In this document: positions 9,336 through 17,040 of the stretch, piece by piece
Position numbering within the stretch: position 1 is the first letter of the stretch
How the letters are laid out: every line of letters starts with the position of its first letter
Source of the DNA: Streptomyces sp. NRRL F-5122
Lineage (GTDB): Bacteria > Actinomycetota > Actinomycetes > Streptomycetales > Streptomycetaceae
DNA length: 21,120 nt
NCBI RefSeq assembly: GCF_001507435.1
Contig: NZ_LMWH01000295.1
Location: 1-21,120 of the forward strand
Direction: 5' to 3'
Translations under genes and position numbers: made by a program
Notes under the pieces: model-generated
What the model was told of the DNA's origin: nothing
Seen by the model: the letters and a program-made list of their open reading frames with translations, nothing else
Databases searched by the model: none

Positions 9336-9642
9336 CTATGAGCGTGGACTGAATTCGCGCGCCTGCTTGCACCGCGTGTATCGCGGTGTGTCCAGAAGCA
9401 CCGTCATTCGTTCGAGACCGATGCCTGTTCGGCAACTGTCACACACGCCGAACGTCCAGTCGCGGAGTCTCGCGAAGGTCTGCCCCCGCAGGCATCGGGT
9501 GTTCTCGACCGCGGCGAGCGTGGGCCGGACTGTTTGGTCGGTGCCGCTGGTGTCTGCCGCATGGTCCAGTGCCTTGTCTGGGCGGAGGTGTGAGGCGTAC
9601 CTCTCCTTCGCCGCGAAGCTCCGGTCTCTGTCTCCCGAATCC
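9336..9642 (-). other. Gap between FUSC and oxidoreductase genes with a possible small remnant
   Basis: This stretch separates two minus-strand genes and should include the FUSC promoter at its left end. A minus frame ending at 9336 reads DWTFGVCDSCRTGIGLERMT and VLLDTPRYTRCKQAREFSPR. It vaguely resembles a GNAT-type protein piece with a CxxC, but no start codon with a ribosome site exists in a proper context, and the frame runs on into the 3' end of the neighbour. I treat it as unresolved. Confidence 0.2.
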
Positions 9643-10587
9643 TCACGGCCGAACGCGGATGACCGTCTTTCCGTTGATCCGCTCAGTCGTGTTGAAGGCA
9701 GCGACCGCTTCGTCGAGGGTCGCGACTCGGCCGATGTTCGTCCGCACCCGTCCGTCACGCACCCGACGGGCGATCTCACCTAGCTGTGCGCGATCGGACA
9801 CAACAACGAAGTCGACTGCCAGGCCGTCGATCGGCCGTGCCTCGGGCGGCCCGGCGACGCTCACCAGCATTCCGCCAGTTCGAACCAGACCCGCGGACCG
9901 GTTGCCGATATCGCCGCCAAAGACATCGAACACCAGATCAACTCTGCCGATGTCTTCCAGCGCGTCGTTCTCCAGGTCGAAGAACTCCTGCGCGCCAAAG
10001 TCAAGCGCCGTCTGATGGTGGGCAGCACGTCCAGTACCGATGACATAGGCGCCAGCCTCACGTGCGAGCTGTGTCGCCATCGAACCGACTGCTCCGGCCG
10101 CGCCGTGCACGAGGACGCTCTGCCCAGTTCGAAGGTGGCCGTGCTCGAACAGACCTTGCCACGCAGTCAGGCCCGTCATCGCGACGCCCGCGCCCACCGT
10201 GAAGTCGACATCGCCCGGCAGCGGCGCAAGGTTGCGTGCCTCAACGACCACATACTCTGCCAGCGAGCCGTCGCGAGTCCAGTCTGTGAGACCGAACACC
10301 CGCTGTCCCACCGACAGCCCCGTAGTGCCAAAGCTGAGGGCGGTGACCACTCCGGCTACCTCGTGGCCGGGAATCGAAGGTGTGCGGTCACGACCGAGGC
10401 GATCGGTCCAAGTCGAGGGCCACTCCAACTCATTCCCGGTGAACCCCGACGCATGAACCTCAACGACGACGTCGCCGTAGTTCGCACCCTCGAGACTGGC
10501 GAGCCTCGCTGCCTGCGGCTCGGGCCGCTCCTCCAGCATCATCCCCGCCGTTCCGGCGGCCCGGTCCGTCACGACGATCGCCTTCAT
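9643..10587 (-). CDS. NADP-dependent oxidoreductase, zinc-free MDR (quinone oxidoreductase-like)
   Basis: About 314 residues, the usual size of zinc-independent medium-chain dehydrogenase/reductases. The N-terminal GroES-like domain shows GDVVVEVHASGFTGNELEWP and IPGHEVAGVV. The cofactor-binding Rossmann motif is VHGAAGAVGSMATQLAR (about residues 160-176), followed by VDLVFDVFGGD and ending ERINGKTVIRVRP. The structural-zinc Cys cluster and catalytic Cys/His set of alcohol dehydrogenases are absent, so it should reduce quinones or enones with NADPH in the cytoplasm. The start ATG 10587 has GGGAGG 6 bases upstream; a 17-codon in-frame extension to 10638 lacks family-like text. The gene is usually found near a MarR/HxlR/TetR repressor; here a near-palindrome lies just upstream, but no such gene survives. 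The substrate is unknown, and the family assignment is firm. Confidence 0.93.
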   Translation of the reverse strand: MKAIVVTDRAAGTAGMMLEERPEPQAARLASLEGANYGDVVVEVHASGFTGNELEWPSTWTDRLGRDRTPSIPGHEVAGVVTALSFGTTGLSVGQRVFGLTDWTRDGSLAEYVVVEARNLAPLPGDVDFTVGAGVAMTGLTAWQGLFEHGHLRTGQSVLVHGAAGAVGSMATQLAREAGAYVIGTGRAAHHQTALDFGAQEFFDLENDALEDIGRVDLVFDVFGGDIGNRSAGLVRTGGMLVSVAGPPEARPIDGLAVDFVVVSDRAQLGEIARRVRDGRVRTNIGRVATLDEAVAAFNTTERINGKTVIRVRP

Positions 10588-10629
10588 CCGGCACCTCCCT
10601 GCACCCTGTCGTCCCCTGCATGGATTTTG

Positions 10630-10640
10630 AGTTTGCAACT
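10630..10640. promoter_or_regulatory. Near-palindrome upstream of the oxidoreductase, possible operator
   Basis: AGTTTGCAACT, a palindrome AGTTGCAACT broken by one extra T, lies 43 bases upstream of the oxidoreductase ATG. Similar half-sites are bound by MarR/DUF24-type regulators that often control such enzymes. It is one short site and could be chance. Confidence 0.2.
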
Positions 10641-10726
10641 GTTAGCGGCATCAGACCTCGGTGCCTTACCAGGCAGATCAGTAGAAATTTTGACGCGAGG
10701 CCGTCCTTGTCGAGTAACGCTTCGAA

Positions 10727-11080
10727 GTGGCTTGGCTGGACGCTTATGGTGCGTGCCTGTTCGCGTCACCCGTCATTGTGTCGGTTCCGTTGTGCTTTCC
10801 GGTGCAGGCGGGGCTCGTACAGGGCGGCGCGGCCGTGCTGGTCGCTCACAGCGCACCAGAGGAGGTTCGTGCGGTGCGTTCCCGGCTGGGTTCACTGCCG
10901 GCCGCATCGGAGCAGGCAGCGCAATCAGGCCAAGGATGGGTGCTTGGGAACGTGGCCGCATTCCGAACGGCCCGGCCACCCCCGACCCCGCGGAACGTGC
11001 GCGCCGGACGGCACAAGGAACGAAGCAACTACACCCTCATGAGACGAGTGGAGCTCAGGCGGCCAAGATCGACGGTTTAG
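10727..11080 (+). pseudogene. Possible MEDS-domain (sensor) protein remnant
   Basis: The plus frame reads YGACLFASPVIVSVPLCF, then VQAGLVQGGAAVLVAHSAPE and EVRAVRSRLGSLPAA. This follows the pattern of MEDS sensory domains, which in actinobacteria sit at the front of STAS or HATPase anti-sigma proteins (usual form H.CLFY..dEF...v.PFL.aGL..GeaalVv..p......r..LG). The acidic and aromatic positions after CLF have degenerated and no ribosome site or clear start is visible. The last 50 codons look random. The similarity is limited to about 55 residues, so the call is tentative. Confidence 0.33.
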
Positions 11081-11164
11081 GTACTGACTCAAGATCACCA
11101 ACCCGAGACCGTTTTCCAGGTATCAGCCTGCATCCCCAGGGCAATACACCTACCCCGTCGCGGG

Positions 11165-11346
11165 GAACTGGGCCGGCGCGTCGTCAACACGGCGCGCCTC
11201 GCGGCCTATCGCAAGAACGACTCGCAGACCGTGTGGGGGTGGAGACACTCAGCAGTCAGCACTACGAGGTCGGCGAGCGAGAGCCCAGATACGTAGACCT
11301 GCTCCTCAGCGCCCGTGCCCAGGTGCGGAAGTCGTCGGGTTCGTGA
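11165..11346 (+). pseudogene. XRE-type helix-turn-helix protein remnant, frameshifted
   Basis: One frame reads GELGRRVVNTARLA and the next GLSQERLADRVGVE, then YEVGEREPRYVDLLLSARAQ, ending at 11346. Put together they form an HTH_3 (Cro/CI-type) DNA-binding domain: the usual text is RRARLAGLSQEELADRVGV.RKTI.RYE.GER.PRYLDLLLIA. Restoring one G in the GG at 11203-11204 joins the two frames. The segment after VGVE has also lost a few residues of the recognition-helix region. I see no start codon with a ribosome site upstream. It is a dead fragment of a small phage-type or restriction-associated regulator. Confidence 0.6.
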
Positions 11347-11477
11347 GCTGAGCATCCCCGGCCTTTGTGGCATGCATGGATGCGATCCCGCTCGCTCCTT
11401 CGTATTGAAGGTGACGACGGAAAACGGCCTCAGCTCCTTCGGTGAGTCGGACTGGGGCCGTCAGGCTGGCTAATACG

Positions 11478-11513
11478 GGGAGCCCACCTCTCATGTCATC
11501 AGTCTGGGCTCCC
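11478..11513. terminator. Stem-loop, possible terminator
   Basis: A 9-base perfect inverted repeat GGGAGCCCA / TGGGCTCCC encloses an 18-base loop, and pairing can extend by two bases past a one-base bulge. No T-run follows, which is normal for Streptomyces terminators. It lies about 130 bases after the XRE remnant and 118 bases after the 3' end (on the minus strand) of the Cys-rich mini-gene, so it could end the transcript of either. Confidence 0.35.
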
Positions 11514-11630
11514 GTGTCAGACCGCGTGCCGACACGTCGACGTCGCACCTGAGCGAGTGTTGTGCAGGGCGGCCGCTAGTGCACACCCGCAGCCGCCCTG
11601 CCTACCTGGTGCGCCCACACGCTGTGAAAC

Positions 11631-11804
11631 TCACCAGGACCGTTCAATAGCGTCGGGCGGCTGGGACTTCTTACACCGAGGCGAAGGTCCGCATGATGGG
11701 GTCGGGCAGACGTACACGGTGATCCCGCCGGCTGATGTCGAGACGTGGTTGAACTTGGTCGGCTTGCCGGTGATGACCTGGTGGCAGTGTGCGCAGATCT
11801 TCAT
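11631..11804 (-). CDS. Cys-rich mini-protein (57 residues), possible zinc ribbon
   Basis: A minus-strand frame of 57 codons from ATG 11804 begins MKICAHCHQVITGKPTKFNH and continues STSAGGITVYVCPTPSC, ending DAIERSW. It has CxxC at residues 4-7, two more Cys at 33 and 38 and a fifth at 44, with His at 6, 8 and 20. This suits a small zinc ribbon. Similar short 'MK.C..C...I' proteins with a Ser-Gly-rich middle are common in Streptomyces, but I cannot name a family. The ribosome site is weak (AAGAT, 6 bases before the ATG). Its stop-free frame and clean CxxC spacing contrast with the decayed genes around it. It lies 37 bases after the TnpB remnant on the same strand. A zinc-binding role is inferred from the Cys pattern only. 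Confidence 0.5.
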   Translation of the reverse strand: MKICAHCHQVITGKPTKFNHVSTSAGGITVYVCPTPSCGPSPRCKKSQPPDAIERSW

Positions 11805-11841
11805 CGGGTGATCTTACGGTTCGGCACGACGTGCTCTGGAG

Positions 11842-12117
11842 CTACTCGCGTAGGTCGCCGTGGCACTTGCGGTGTCGGTTAGGATCGGGCCCGGCGACCT
11901 GGTAGTCGGTTAACGTGGTGATAGTGCCGAGGTCGACGCCGCTGAACCCGACAGGACCGTACCGCTTGTCCTCGGGGACCTCGCAGGTAGCGATCAGGTA
12001 GAACACACGGTCGCGTTCCACCAGATCCGATTCGTCCTGGCTGTACTCGCGCAGCATCTTGAGGCCGTTAGCACATCCGCAAGTACCGGTGGGGTGAGCA
12101 CTTCTGATTGCCTTCAT
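11842..12117 (-). pseudogene. tnpB: TnpB (IS200/IS605-type nuclease) remnant with RuvC-I motif
   Basis: The minus frame of 91 codons reads ESDLVERDRVFYLIATCEVP and then FSGVDLGTITTLTDYQVAGP, followed by DPNRHRKCHGDLRE. This matches the TnpB segment just before and through RuvC-I: usual text is F(Y/L)L.ATVEVPE, then GVDLGIVN.AT.SDG, then G..LNRHRRR...LR. The first RuvC Asp is in GVDLG. Intact TnpB has about 380-500 residues; the front part, RuvC-II, the zinc finger and RuvC-III are all missing. An ATG at 12117 opens the frame without a good ribosome site. Intact relatives are RNA-guided nucleases of transposons; this stub cannot cut DNA. I saw no TnpA and no IS605-type hairpin ends nearby. Confidence 0.68.
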
Positions 12118-12289
12118 ACTTCACCGCCTCGTGCGGCGGAGCACCGCTGGTAATCAGCAAGGAGTGCATCGAGATCCAGAAGGGACTTGGCTGAAGTCAA
12201 CAGTGCTGGCCCCGCGGGCATCTACGAGTCAGAGCGATCCAGAGAGGCGATTCCTCCCAGGCGTGAACGACCGGGGTTCCACGCTAGGC

Positions 12290-12449
12290 CAAGCTGACCA
12301 CGGTCTGGGACGTACGCGCGGCGGGTTCACTACAAGCTGCACCTGCGTGTTGAACAGGCCTGAAGCCGATGTCGATTGTCGTGACGGCCGGGCAACACGG
12401 CGACTCGTCGCAGTTCGAGTCCGTGCTGAAGAAAGTCTACGTGACCCCA
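12290..12449 (+). pseudogene. IS5-family transposase fragment, twice frameshifted
   Basis: In three successive plus frames the text is QADHGLGRTRGGFTT, then KLHLRVEQ, then PMSIVVTAGQHGDSSQFESV followed by LKKVYV. This is the central part of Streptomyces IS5-type transposases (usual DHGLGRSRGGFTTKLHLAVE then QG.KPMSIVVTAGQ.GDS.QFE.VL). Each switch is repaired by one added base: an A in the A-run near 12333 and a G in the GG near 12359. About 45 of some 280 residues remain. It differs in family branch from the transposase at 6140. The fragment ends about 36 bases before the epimerase start, so that gene's promoter region is made in part of IS debris. Confidence 0.72.
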
Positions 12450-12485
12450 ACGTTAGTCGTGTCCAGGGAAACATCAGGAGCGAGG

Positions 12486-13369
12486 ATGACTATGCGCGTA
12501 TTGCTCACTGGCAGCACTGGCTATATCGGAGCCTCGGTGCTCGACCGGCTCGTCTCAAGCGGGCATCGGGTGACCGCCTTGGTACGCTCCGCAAAGGAAG
12601 CCGAATCGGTGCGGTCCAAGGACGTGGAGCCGGCGATCGCTGACCTGTCCGACCGAGACGTGCTGGGAGAATTCGCTTCGGCGAGCGACGGAGTGATCCA
12701 TGTGGCGTTGCCGGGTGACGAGACCAGCGCAACCGTGGATGAGGTGGCCGTCACCAGCTTCCTGATCGCGCTGGGAACACGGACCGGCCGTTCGTGCACA
12801 CCACCGCTGTCTGGGTGCACGGCAACGGGATGGCGATCACCGAGTCGACCGCCATGAATGCCCCGCGGCTGACGGCGTGGCGCGTGCCGCTCGCTAGGTT
12901 GGTCCGCAGTACTCGGGGTGTGCGGACCTCGGTGATCGCGCCTGCGGTGGTGTACGGGCACGGTGGTGGCCTGCTGAACGTGGTCGCGAAAGGCCCACGG
13001 ACCACGGAAAACACTCCGGCGCTGGTCATGGTCGGCACAGGTGACCAGCACTGGAGCACCGTGCACGTTGACGACCTGGCGGAGCTGTACGTGCTTGCGC
13101 TGGAGACGGCCCCTGCTGGTTCCTATTTCCTCGGCGCCGGCGGTGAGAACCCCACCGTGAGGAAGATTACCGAGGCGGTGAGCTGCTCTATTGGTCTGGG
13201 CGGGCGAGTCGAGGCCGAACCCGTCGCCAAGACGCGCGACCGTCTCGGGCCGCTCGGCGAGGCCCTCCTACTCGATCAGCAGGCTTCGGGCGACACAGCG
13301 CGGCGCAGGCTCGGCTGGTCGCCTCAGGGCCCGTCGATCTTCGACGACATCGCACGTACGGACTTCTGA
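12486..13369 (+). pseudogene. NAD-dependent epimerase/dehydratase (extended SDR), one-base frameshift
   Basis: The front half starts at ATG 12486 with AGGAG 5 bases upstream (a second ATG lies at 12492). It shows the NAD(P)-binding Rossmann motif LLTGSTGYIGASVLDRL (GxxGxxG at residues 9-15), then VTALVRS and SDGVIHVALPGDETS. The back half, in another frame, reads RPFVHTTAVWVHGNGMAITE, RTSVIAPAVVYGHGGGL, QHWSTVHVDDLAELYVLALE, GAGGENPTVRKITEAVS and EALLLDQQASGDTARRRLGW. The halves join if one G is added to the GGG at 12773-12775, giving about 294 residues, the usual family length. Everything else is intact, so the lesion is recent or a sequence error. Relatives act on nucleotide sugars or small carbonyls in the cytoplasm; the substrate is unknown. 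The gene converges with the LAL-like gene, 65 bases apart. Confidence 0.85.
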
Positions 13370-13434
13370 GCCACAACCGGGCGCCTTCTGTATGCGCCAT
13401 TGCATTTCCATCGGTTCTTCAAAGCGTCCAGCCA

Positions 13435-16356
13435 TCACGCTCCGGCGCGGTGAGGCCGGTTGAGCGTTGCCGACGGATCCGGGGCTTCGGTGGGCGCGGC
13501 TGGCGCCCCAGCGAAAAGCGAGAGGTCCAACGGCAGCCGCGCCCGTTCGGCGAGTGCGGTCACCTCGCGCAGCAGCTCCGTATCGCCACGTTTGCGGGCC
13601 TGTTCCTCGGCCTCCCGCAGCAGCCGGCCAGCTTCCTCCCGCGCCCCGGCCGCCGTGTGCGCCACCGCCGCACCGAACAGTGCTTCGGCCAAAGGATAGG
13701 GACGCCCGGTCGGCCGCAAGGCCTCCACCGCCCGCACCCACACCTCCGGCGTGTTCCGGCCCTCGGCCCGCGCCAACTCTCCATCCAGCATGTACGCCCA
13801 CCCCTCGTACAGCGGCACAGCGCGGGAGAGTCGCTGTGCCTCCCGACGGATCCGCTCCAGCACCTCGGCACGGCCTACGTCGGCGTCCGGCAGACCCCGG
13901 GAATCGGCTTCGGCGACAGCGCCGTGTACCAGTAGCGGCCAGGCGTAGTGATCCATGCCGACTGGTATTTCGTCCTCGATGGCGGTGAGTAGCTCGGCCC
14001 GCGCGTCGGCGAACCGTCCCGAACGAGCCGCGATACGCACCGCCAAGTCCGCTCTCGACAGCATCCTTTGTGGCTGCTGTTGCTGGGAAGAGGGGATACG
14101 AGCCAGCCCGTCGACCGCCCCTGCCAGGTCACCGCGCAGGAGCGCAAGCTCGGCGTGCAGCCGGTTCAGATCATCGCCTCGCTGCATGCCGCCGGTGTCT
14201 TCTAGGCTGGAGGTCAGCGCAGCCTCGGCCTCCTGAAGCCGTCCCTGGGCGAGGAGAGGCTCGACCAGGTTGCCGAGAATCCGTGCCCGGTACAGGCGGT
14301 TCAGTCTGTTGCGGTGGGCGGTCGCAAGGCCCTCCCTGGCTATCTCAACTGCCTCCGAAGAACGTCCCAGTTGCTCGTAGTGGGCGGAAAGATTGACGTG
14401 GAGCCGGGCCTGAAGATACGGACTGGCGATCTCGGTTGCCCGCGCCAACACCTCGCGCTGCAGGGCCAAGCCCGCCTCTATCTCGCCCAGGAAGACGCAC
14501 AGCATGCCCAGGGTGACCTGAGCGTGCAACTCGACCGCACTGGCGCCCACTTCGCGGGCGATACGGACCGCGCGCTCGCCAATGGCGATATGCTCCCGCG
14601 ACGGGTGGGTCAGCGCACCACCCAGTGAAATCTGGCTCAGGACATCGGCTTGCACCGCCGTCGGAGGTCGTCCTTCGAGCAGCCTCCGCGCCCGTTCTGA
14701 CTCCTCCTCGCCTGTGTCGCCCTGGGAATGGGCTGCACGCGCGCGCTGCAGCCAGAACCAGGCAGCACGCTCCGGTTCGGCGGTCTCGTCAATCACACGA
14801 GAGGCCATCCTCGCAAAGCGCACACTCTGTTCCGGTTCCCCCGAACGGCTCGCGGCGACAGTGGCGTCGGCCAGCACATCCACAAAGTGCAGCCGACCGC
14901 CATCCGCCGTCCGGTCGTCGCCTTCTACTGCTGTTGGATAGGCGTCATCGGGCCAGTGGTAGCGCCGCAGCTCACGCAACACCTCGTCCGGGACTTGCTC
15001 CCACAACTCCAGCGCCCGCTCCAGCATCCGCACCTGCTCGGCGAAGGCATTGCCGCGCCGAGCCTCCCGACTCGCCTTCAGGGCCGCTGGCAGCACGCGG
15101 GCCGGATCATGGGCGAGATACCAGTAACTGGCGAGTCGGCCCGCCCACTGATGCGCTGCCACCAACCCCGGGTGACTCTCCAACGTCATCGCGTAACGAC
15201 GGTTGATCCGGCTGTGCTCCCCCGGTAGCAGATCGTCCAGTACGGCCGCACGCATCAGCGCGTGGCGAAAGCCATAGCTCTCACTCTCCGCTTCGGGCAC
15301 CAGTACGTGGGCGCTCACCGCAGCACACAGGGCGTCGAATAGGTCGTCCTCGGGCAGGTCAAGTACAGCCGACAGTAGAACGTGTTCAACGCTGGAGCCG
15401 CCACCGGCCGCCACCTTGATGACCTGCTGCGCCGGTTCCGGCAGCGCCTCGACCCGCACGAGCAGAATGTCGTGCAGCGAATTGCCCAGCCCGACCGCCT
15501 CCTTGTCATGGTAGGAGTAGGCGAGCTCCTCAACGAGGAACGGGTTACCCTCCGAACGCTCATAGATCCAGCCGACTAGCCTGCGGTCGGGCTCCGAGGT
15601 ATCCAACAGCCCGGCCAGTAGTCGCTCGACCTCGGGACGCGCGAGGCGCTCCAACTCCATCCGCTGTACCCCCTGCAGCCGCTCGAGTTCGGCAAGATAG
15701 GGGCGCAGCGGATGCCCGCGGTGCAGGTCGTCGGTACGGTAGGTGGCCACCACCGTCACCCGGGAGCGGTGCAGGGTGCGGATCAGATACGCGAGCAGTT
15801 CGCGGGTGGAGCGGTCGGACCAGTGCAGGTCCTCGATGGCCAGCACGAGGGCGCGGTCGCCGGCCAGTTTCTCGAACAGGTTGACAGTATGCTGGAAGAG
15901 TTGGGCACGCCCGTACTCATCATCTGGAGTGTGACCCGGTCCGCCAAGGTCGGGAAGCAGGCTGGCGAGTTGGCCCTCAGAACCTTCCGCTGCGCGTTCC
16001 AGATCCGTGCCCAGATCCCGGTGCAGCCTGCGCAGTGCGGTGACCAGGGGCGTGAACGGCAGGTCCTCGGCGCCCACTTCGAGGCAGTTACCCAACGCGG
16101 TGACCGCACCGGCCTCCTCGGCCATCGCCAGGAACTCCTGCAGCAGTCGGGTCTTGCCGACACCCGCCTCACCCCCGACCAGCACGGCCGACGGTTCTCC
16201 GGCAGACGTTCGGCGCAAGGCCCCATCGAGCACTGTGAGTTCACCGCCGCGGCCGACGAAGGCCGAGCTGACCGCGGTGTGGGACGCAAGATCGACGATG
16301 TCATAGAACGCCGACGCAGCAGCCACTGCTCCAACGCGCTCCGTTGAACGGGACAC
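13435..16356 (-). CDS. LAL-like STAND NTPase lacking the LuxR DNA-binding domain
   Basis: About 973 residues. Walker A GGEAGVGKT lies at about residues 61-69 and Walker B VLAIEDLHW at about 171-179. A winged/helical part then leads to a long TPR-like C-terminal half with Ala-rich helix pairs. It aligns end to end with the neighbouring paralog at 18223, up to DPSA(T/A)L. There, where the paralog goes on with GLTARECDVLRLL, this gene has an AACC insertion (GGTT on the plus strand, 13458-13461), shifts frame and stops after RPHRAGA. Skipping four bases would restore GLTAPERD and only a few more codons before a stop, so the helix-turn-helix is truly gone. I chose GTG 16356 because AAAGG lies 7 bases upstream; the frame is open 58 codons further without family-like text. 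It may be a dead regulator, or an ATP-dependent partner of the complete paralog. Confidence 0.85.
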   Translation of the reverse strand: MSRSTERVGAVAAASAFYDIVDLASHTAVSSAFVGRGGELTVLDGALRRTSAGEPSAVLVGGEAGVGKTRLLQEFLAMAEEAGAVTALGNCLEVGAEDLPFTPLVTALRRLHRDLGTDLERAAEGSEGQLASLLPDLGGPGHTPDDEYGRAQLFQHTVNLFEKLAGDRALVLAIEDLHWSDRSTRELLAYLIRTLHRSRVTVVATYRTDDLHRGHPLRPYLAELERLQGVQRMELERLARPEVERLLAGLLDTSEPDRRLVGWIYERSEGNPFLVEELAYSYHDKEAVGLGNSLHDILLVRVEALPEPAQQVIKVAAGGGSSVEHVLLSAVLDLPEDDLFDALCAAVSAHVLVPEAESESYGFRHALMRAAVLDDLLPGEHSRINRRYAMTLESHPGLVAAHQWAGRLASYWYLAHDPARVLPAALKASREARRGNAFAEQVRMLERALELWEQVPDEVLRELRRYHWPDDAYPTAVEGDDRTADGGRLHFVDVLADATVAASRSGEPEQSVRFARMASRVIDETAEPERAAWFWLQRARAAHSQGDTGEEESERARRLLEGRPPTAVQADVLSQISLGGALTHPSREHIAIGERAVRIAREVGASAVELHAQVTLGMLCVFLGEIEAGLALQREVLARATEIASPYLQARLHVNLSAHYEQLGRSSEAVEIAREGLATAHRNRLNRLYRARILGNLVEPLLAQGRLQEAEAALTSSLEDTGGMQRGDDLNRLHAELALLRGDLAGAVDGLARIPSSQQQQPQRMLSRADLAVRIAARSGRFADARAELLTAIEDEIPVGMDHYAWPLLVHGAVAEADSRGLPDADVGRAEVLERIRREAQRLSRAVPLYEGWAYMLDGELARAEGRNTPEVWVRAVEALRPTGRPYPLAEALFGAAVAHTAAGAREEAGRLLREAEEQARKRGDTELLREVTALAERARLPLDLSLFAGAPAAPTEAPDPSATLNRPHRAGA
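13452..16140 (-). repeat. Long direct repeat, copy 1 (LAL paralog)
   Basis: Colinear with 18433-21120 at an offset of about 4980 bases, the same at both ends to within a base. In the 60 bases 16081-16140 against 21061-21120 I counted 48 identities. It reflects an old tandem duplication or side-by-side acquisition of LAL genes. Confidence 0.75.
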
Positions 16357-16590
16357 CAACGTGCCTTTCTTTCTGTAGTGCGGATGTGATTGCGCTGCCG
16401 GACTGGCCGGGGTCAGGGCCAACGCATATCGGGCGGCCACTTCGGCACCGTCCTCCTGATCCGCTCTGCTCCGTTCCGTCCCGGGTGGGCGCTTGGCCGG
16501 CGGATACGGCGGCATATGGACCTGAGCCACCAGGCGCCCTCGGTCGGGCCGTGTCTGGGAGCCTTTCCTTCTCGTGCCGGCGGCCGCGAC

Positions 16591-17040
16591 TCATGAATCG
16601 CTCTGCCCTGCGCCTGTCAGAAGGAGCTCACGTTCCCGGGCGCAGGTGTGCTGCAACTCAAATCGCCCCCAGTACAACCTGGCCATCACCGAGGCGATCG
16701 CGGCTCCCCTGATGTCTGCGATCTCCTGGTGCCCGAAGCCCTCGACGCCTACCAGGTACAGCGCAATCCGCGACCTCTCGGGTATCACTTCCGGGGCGCC
16801 TGCACCACGGAGAGCGGCGAATGGTCCACTGCCTCCGTCGTCCGCGAACCGGCGAAGACGCCATCCGTCAGAATGCGGTGAAGCCATCGCGATGCCGGTA
16901 TACACCGACCCGGGCGCGGCGGGGTTCCCGCCGCGGCGCAGCTCGAGTACGCGGCTCGCGAAGACCCCCTTGAACCGGATGGTAGGCACTGACCGACACG
17001 GAATTGAAGGTCGCCGAAGTCGTCGCTTCATCGCCGGCAT
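16591..17040 (-). pseudogene. ECF sigma factor remnant (sigma-70 region 4, SigR-like)
   Basis: The C-terminal half of this minus frame reads VIPERSRIALYLVGVEGFGH and QEIADIRGAAIASVMARLYW followed by GRFELQHTCARERELL. It follows sigma region 4 of SigR/RpoE-type ECF factors (usual [20 protein letters not shown] then [20 protein letters not shown] and RRQLR). The N-terminal half is poor: only LRRGGNPAAPGSVYTGIA hints at region 2.3 (GTNLKAWLYRILTN), and the -10 recognition part is not intact. Changed key residues ([16 protein letters not shown] to IRGAAIASVMARLYWG) and the absence of a good start suggest a dead gene. Intact relatives respond to thiol-oxidative stress and pair with a zinc-binding anti-sigma factor; none is seen here. 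Confidence 0.62.

Noticed and set aside
10015..11346. 443-codon plus-strand open frame
   Set aside because: Its first 570 bases are antisense to the oxidoreductase gene, whose protein is clearly real; only the last 50 codons (XRE-like) carry meaning and they are reported separately.
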